A stretch of DNA of 28,033 nucleotides from an uncultured Bacteroidales bacterium (GTDB lineage: Bacteria > Bacteroidota > Bacteroidia > Bacteroidales > P3). Shown here one piece after another: positions 26,401 through 28,033 of the stretch. The position numbers were made by a program, and so were the translations under genes. The stretch lies in NCBI GenBank assembly GCA_947177315.1, contig CAMWTX010000003.1:1-28033 (forward strand), read 5' to 3'. How positions within the stretch are numbered: position 1 is the first letter of the stretch; each line of letters begins with the position of its first letter. Below the pieces are notes generated by a model, which made no database searches, was not told the DNA's origin, and was given only the letters and a program-made list of their open reading frames with translations.

Positions 26401-26757
26401 ATGACCAAACAGGCAGAAAACGAAGCATTGCAATCGTACAACGTGTTGGGCGCGGGAACCAATGTGCAGGGAACACTCAACAGCAACGGCAATTTGCGTA
26501 TAGACGGTTCGTTCGAAGGAACGCTTGCCATCGAAGGCAAGTTGGTGGTAGGACATACGGGCAGCCTTAAAGGCAGCGTGAGTTGCGCCGCTGCCGAAAT
26601 CGAAGGCAAGGTAAAGACCGACAAGATGAACGTGAACGGCCTGCTGTCGCTCAAGAGCACCTCGGTGGTGGAAGGCGAGATCACGATTCAGAAGCTTTAT
26701 ATAGAACAAGGCGCCGTATTCAACGGACAGTGCAATATGCCGCAGGAAAGAGCTTAA
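26401..26757 (+). CDS. Bactofilin (polymer-forming cytoskeletal protein)
   Basis: Small (118 aa) cytoplasmic or membrane-associated filament protein. The core (about residues 15-110) is a run of short Gly- and Val-rich beta-helix turns: NVQGTLNSNGNLRIDGSFEG, KLVVGHTGSLKG, AEIEGKVKTDKMNVNGLL and VVEGEITIQKLYIEQGA, the bactofilin/DUF583 pattern. Bactofilins polymerise without nucleotide and localise envelope enzymes and appendages. The start at ATG 26401 is fixed by AGGAG five bases upstream. The in-frame TTG at 26359 lies inside the porP-like gene and is rejected. It sits 34 nt after the porP-like gene and 18 nt before gcvT with no terminator on either side, so it is probably part of the same transcript. 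Confidence 0.9.
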   Translation: MTKQAENEALQSYNVLGAGTNVQGTLNSNGNLRIDGSFEGTLAIEGKLVVGHTGSLKGSVSCAAAEIEGKVKTDKMNVNGLLSLKSTSVVEGEITIQKLYIEQGAVFNGQCNMPQERA

Positions 26758-26775
26758 AGAAACAAAACAAAAGAT

Positions 26776-27879
26776 ATGAAAACTACCGTTTTTACCGACA
26801 CCCACATCCAGTTGGGTGCCAAAATGGAACCCTTTGCCGGTTACAACATGCCCGTGCAGTACCAGGGTATTCTTATTGAACACAACAATGTGCGTCAGAA
26901 AGTAGGCGTTTTCGATGTTTCGCACATGGGCGAATTCTGGATCAAAGGACCCAAGGCCTTCGCTTTGCTGCAGCATCTCACCACCAACGATGTGGCCGCT
27001 TTGGAAGACGGCAAGGTGCAATATACCACCGTTCCCAACGGCAAGGGCGGTATTGTGGATGATATGTTGGTATATCGTGTGGATGCCCAGACCTACATGG
27101 TGGTTCCCAACGCTGCCAATATCGACAAGGATTGGGCTTGGTTCGCTGAACACGCCAAGGAAATGGGTATGGAAGTAGGCAAGGAACTCTACAACGCATC
27201 CGATGAAATCTCGCAGTTGGCCGTTCAAGGCCCGTTGGCTTTGAAAGCCATGCAGAAACTTACCGACACGCCTATCGAAGACATGGTTTACTACACCTTC
27301 AAGAAAGTAAAACTGGCGGGTGTGGAAGACGTTATTCTCAGCACCACCGGTTACACGGGTGCGGGCGGTTGCGAAATCTATTTCGCCAACAAGGACGGCA
27401 AGAAGATTTGGGATGCCGTGTTCGAAGCCGGCAAGGAATTCGGTATCATGCCTTGCGGTCTGGGATGCCGCGACACCTTGCGTCTCGAAATGGGCTTCTG
27501 TCTCTACGGACACGAAATCAACGACGAAACTTCCCCGATTGAAGCCGGTTTGGGCTGGATTACCAAGATGGTTCCGGGCAACGACTTCATTGACCGCGAC
27601 AAGATGGAAAAACTCAAGGCCGAAGGCGTGAAACGCAAATTGGTGGGCTTTGAAATGGTGGACCGCGGTATCGCGCGCGCCGAATATCCCATCTGCGACG
27701 AACAGGGTAACACGATTGGCCATGTTTGCTCCGGTTCGCAGTCGCCTTCTTTGGGCAAAGCCATCGGAACGGGCTACGTACAGGCCGGTTTCAGCAAGGT
27801 CGGTTCGGAAATCTATATCGACGTGCGTGGCCGCAAGCTCAAGGCACAAGTGGTCAAGATGCCTTTCTATAAGGGATAA
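26776..27879 (+). CDS. gcvT: Glycine cleavage system T protein (aminomethyltransferase)
   Basis: Transfers the methylene group from aminomethyl-lipoyl H protein to tetrahydrofolate and releases ammonia, in the cytoplasmic glycine cleavage system. The 367-aa product has family length. It shows the N-terminal KMEPFAGYNMPVQY, VGVFDVSHMGEF, the folate-site GGIVDDMLVYR with catalytic Asp95/Asp96, STTGYTGAGGCEIYF, CRDTLRLEMGFCLYGHEI and the C-terminal SPSLGKAIGTGYV barrel motif. The start ATG 26776 has the A-rich leader typical of the phylum. No gcvH or gcvP is visible nearby. It is the last gene before the terminator at 27930, so it ends the long transcription unit unless an unseen promoter lies upstream. 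Confidence 0.96.
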   Translation: MKTTVFTDTHIQLGAKMEPFAGYNMPVQYQGILIEHNNVRQKVGVFDVSHMGEFWIKGPKAFALLQHLTTNDVAALEDGKVQYTTVPNGKGGIVDDMLVYRVDAQTYMVVPNAANIDKDWAWFAEHAKEMGMEVGKELYNASDEISQLAVQGPLALKAMQKLTDTPIEDMVYYTFKKVKLAGVEDVILSTTGYTGAGGCEIYFANKDGKKIWDAVFEAGKEFGIMPCGLGCRDTLRLEMGFCLYGHEINDETSPIEAGLGWITKMVPGNDFIDRDKMEKLKAEGVKRKLVGFEMVDRGIARAEYPICDEQGNTIGHVCSGSQSPSLGKAIGTGYVQAGFSKVGSEIYIDVRGRKLKAQVVKMPFYKG

Positions 27880-27929
27880 TCGAAATATCTGAAAGACCGA
27901 AGCCTGTATAGACTTTCGAGGTCTGTATA

Positions 27930-27965
27930 AAAAGGGTCGTCCGGAATTTTCCGGACGGCCCTTTT
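27930..27965 (+). terminator. Intrinsic terminator after gcvT
   Basis: A strong stem-loop pairs 27930-27946 with 27949-27965, with a CCGGAA/TTCCGG tip and a TTTT 3' flank. The A-run on the 5' side makes it potentially bidirectional. The last 68 nt of the window (27966-28033) are AT-rich and show no feature that I can support. Confidence 0.88.
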
Positions 27966-28033
27966 ATGTTATGAACCGGGGTGATTTTAATAGTGTGTGG
28001 TTAGGATGTGTTTTGTATAAGTATAATATATTC

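Noticed and set aside
26128..27849. Minus-strand frame (573 codons) spanning three plus-strand genes
   Set aside because: It crosses gcvT, bactofilin and the end of the porP-like gene, all well supported on the plus strand.

Overview
The window looks like a chromosomal segment of a Bacteroidales (Bacteroidota) bacterium. The evidence is the B-type fumarate reductase order (cytochrome b, flavoprotein, iron-sulfur), two classes of type IX secretion (T9SS) C-terminal sorting domain, PorP/SprF- and PorE-like proteins, three candidate promoters of the Bacteroidota form (TTTG-like, 20 nt, TAnnTTTG) and mostly A-rich rather than Shine-Dalgarno leaders. I cannot place it to genus. Coding density is high. 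I saw no tRNA, rRNA, CRISPR array, transposase or prophage gene.

Left part (1-4.9 kb), housekeeping: the 3' part of lepA (elongation factor 4), then a GH13_8-type glycogen branching enzyme (glgB) 19 nt downstream, then lnt (apolipoprotein N-acyltransferase) converging on glgB from the minus strand. A short divergent region separates lnt from the next gene.

Middle part (4.9-12.4 kb): a large secreted gingipain-family (C25) cysteine peptidase with a type A T9SS tail, followed by the frdC-frdA-frdB fumarate reductase/succinate dehydrogenase operon. The operon has its own promoter candidate and a terminator-like hairpin in the leader between promoter and frdC. After frdB comes a 126-nt imperfect palindrome that resembles a dispersed repeat, then a strong intrinsic terminator, then a new promoter.

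Right part (12.4-28 kb): one apparent transcription unit of five genes with gaps of 34 nt or less and no internal terminator that I can see. First is a giant (about 3,220 aa) secreted protein of Ig/PKD-like repeats ending in a type B (gliding-motility-associated) T9SS sorting domain. Next is a PorE-like lipid-free periplasmic protein (TPR, beta-propeller, carboxypeptidase-regulatory-like, OmpA-like and SPOR domains). Then come a PorP/SprF-family outer-membrane barrel, a small bactofilin, and gcvT (glycine cleavage T protein), closed by an intrinsic terminator. The first three fit what is known of type B T9SS substrates, which pair with a dedicated PorP/SprF protein and an envelope-anchoring OmpA-like protein. 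My reading is a dedicated export and anchoring cassette for one giant surface protein. The bactofilin in the same unit raises the possibility that a cytoskeletal scaffold positions it. That link is inference; the individual family calls are better supported.
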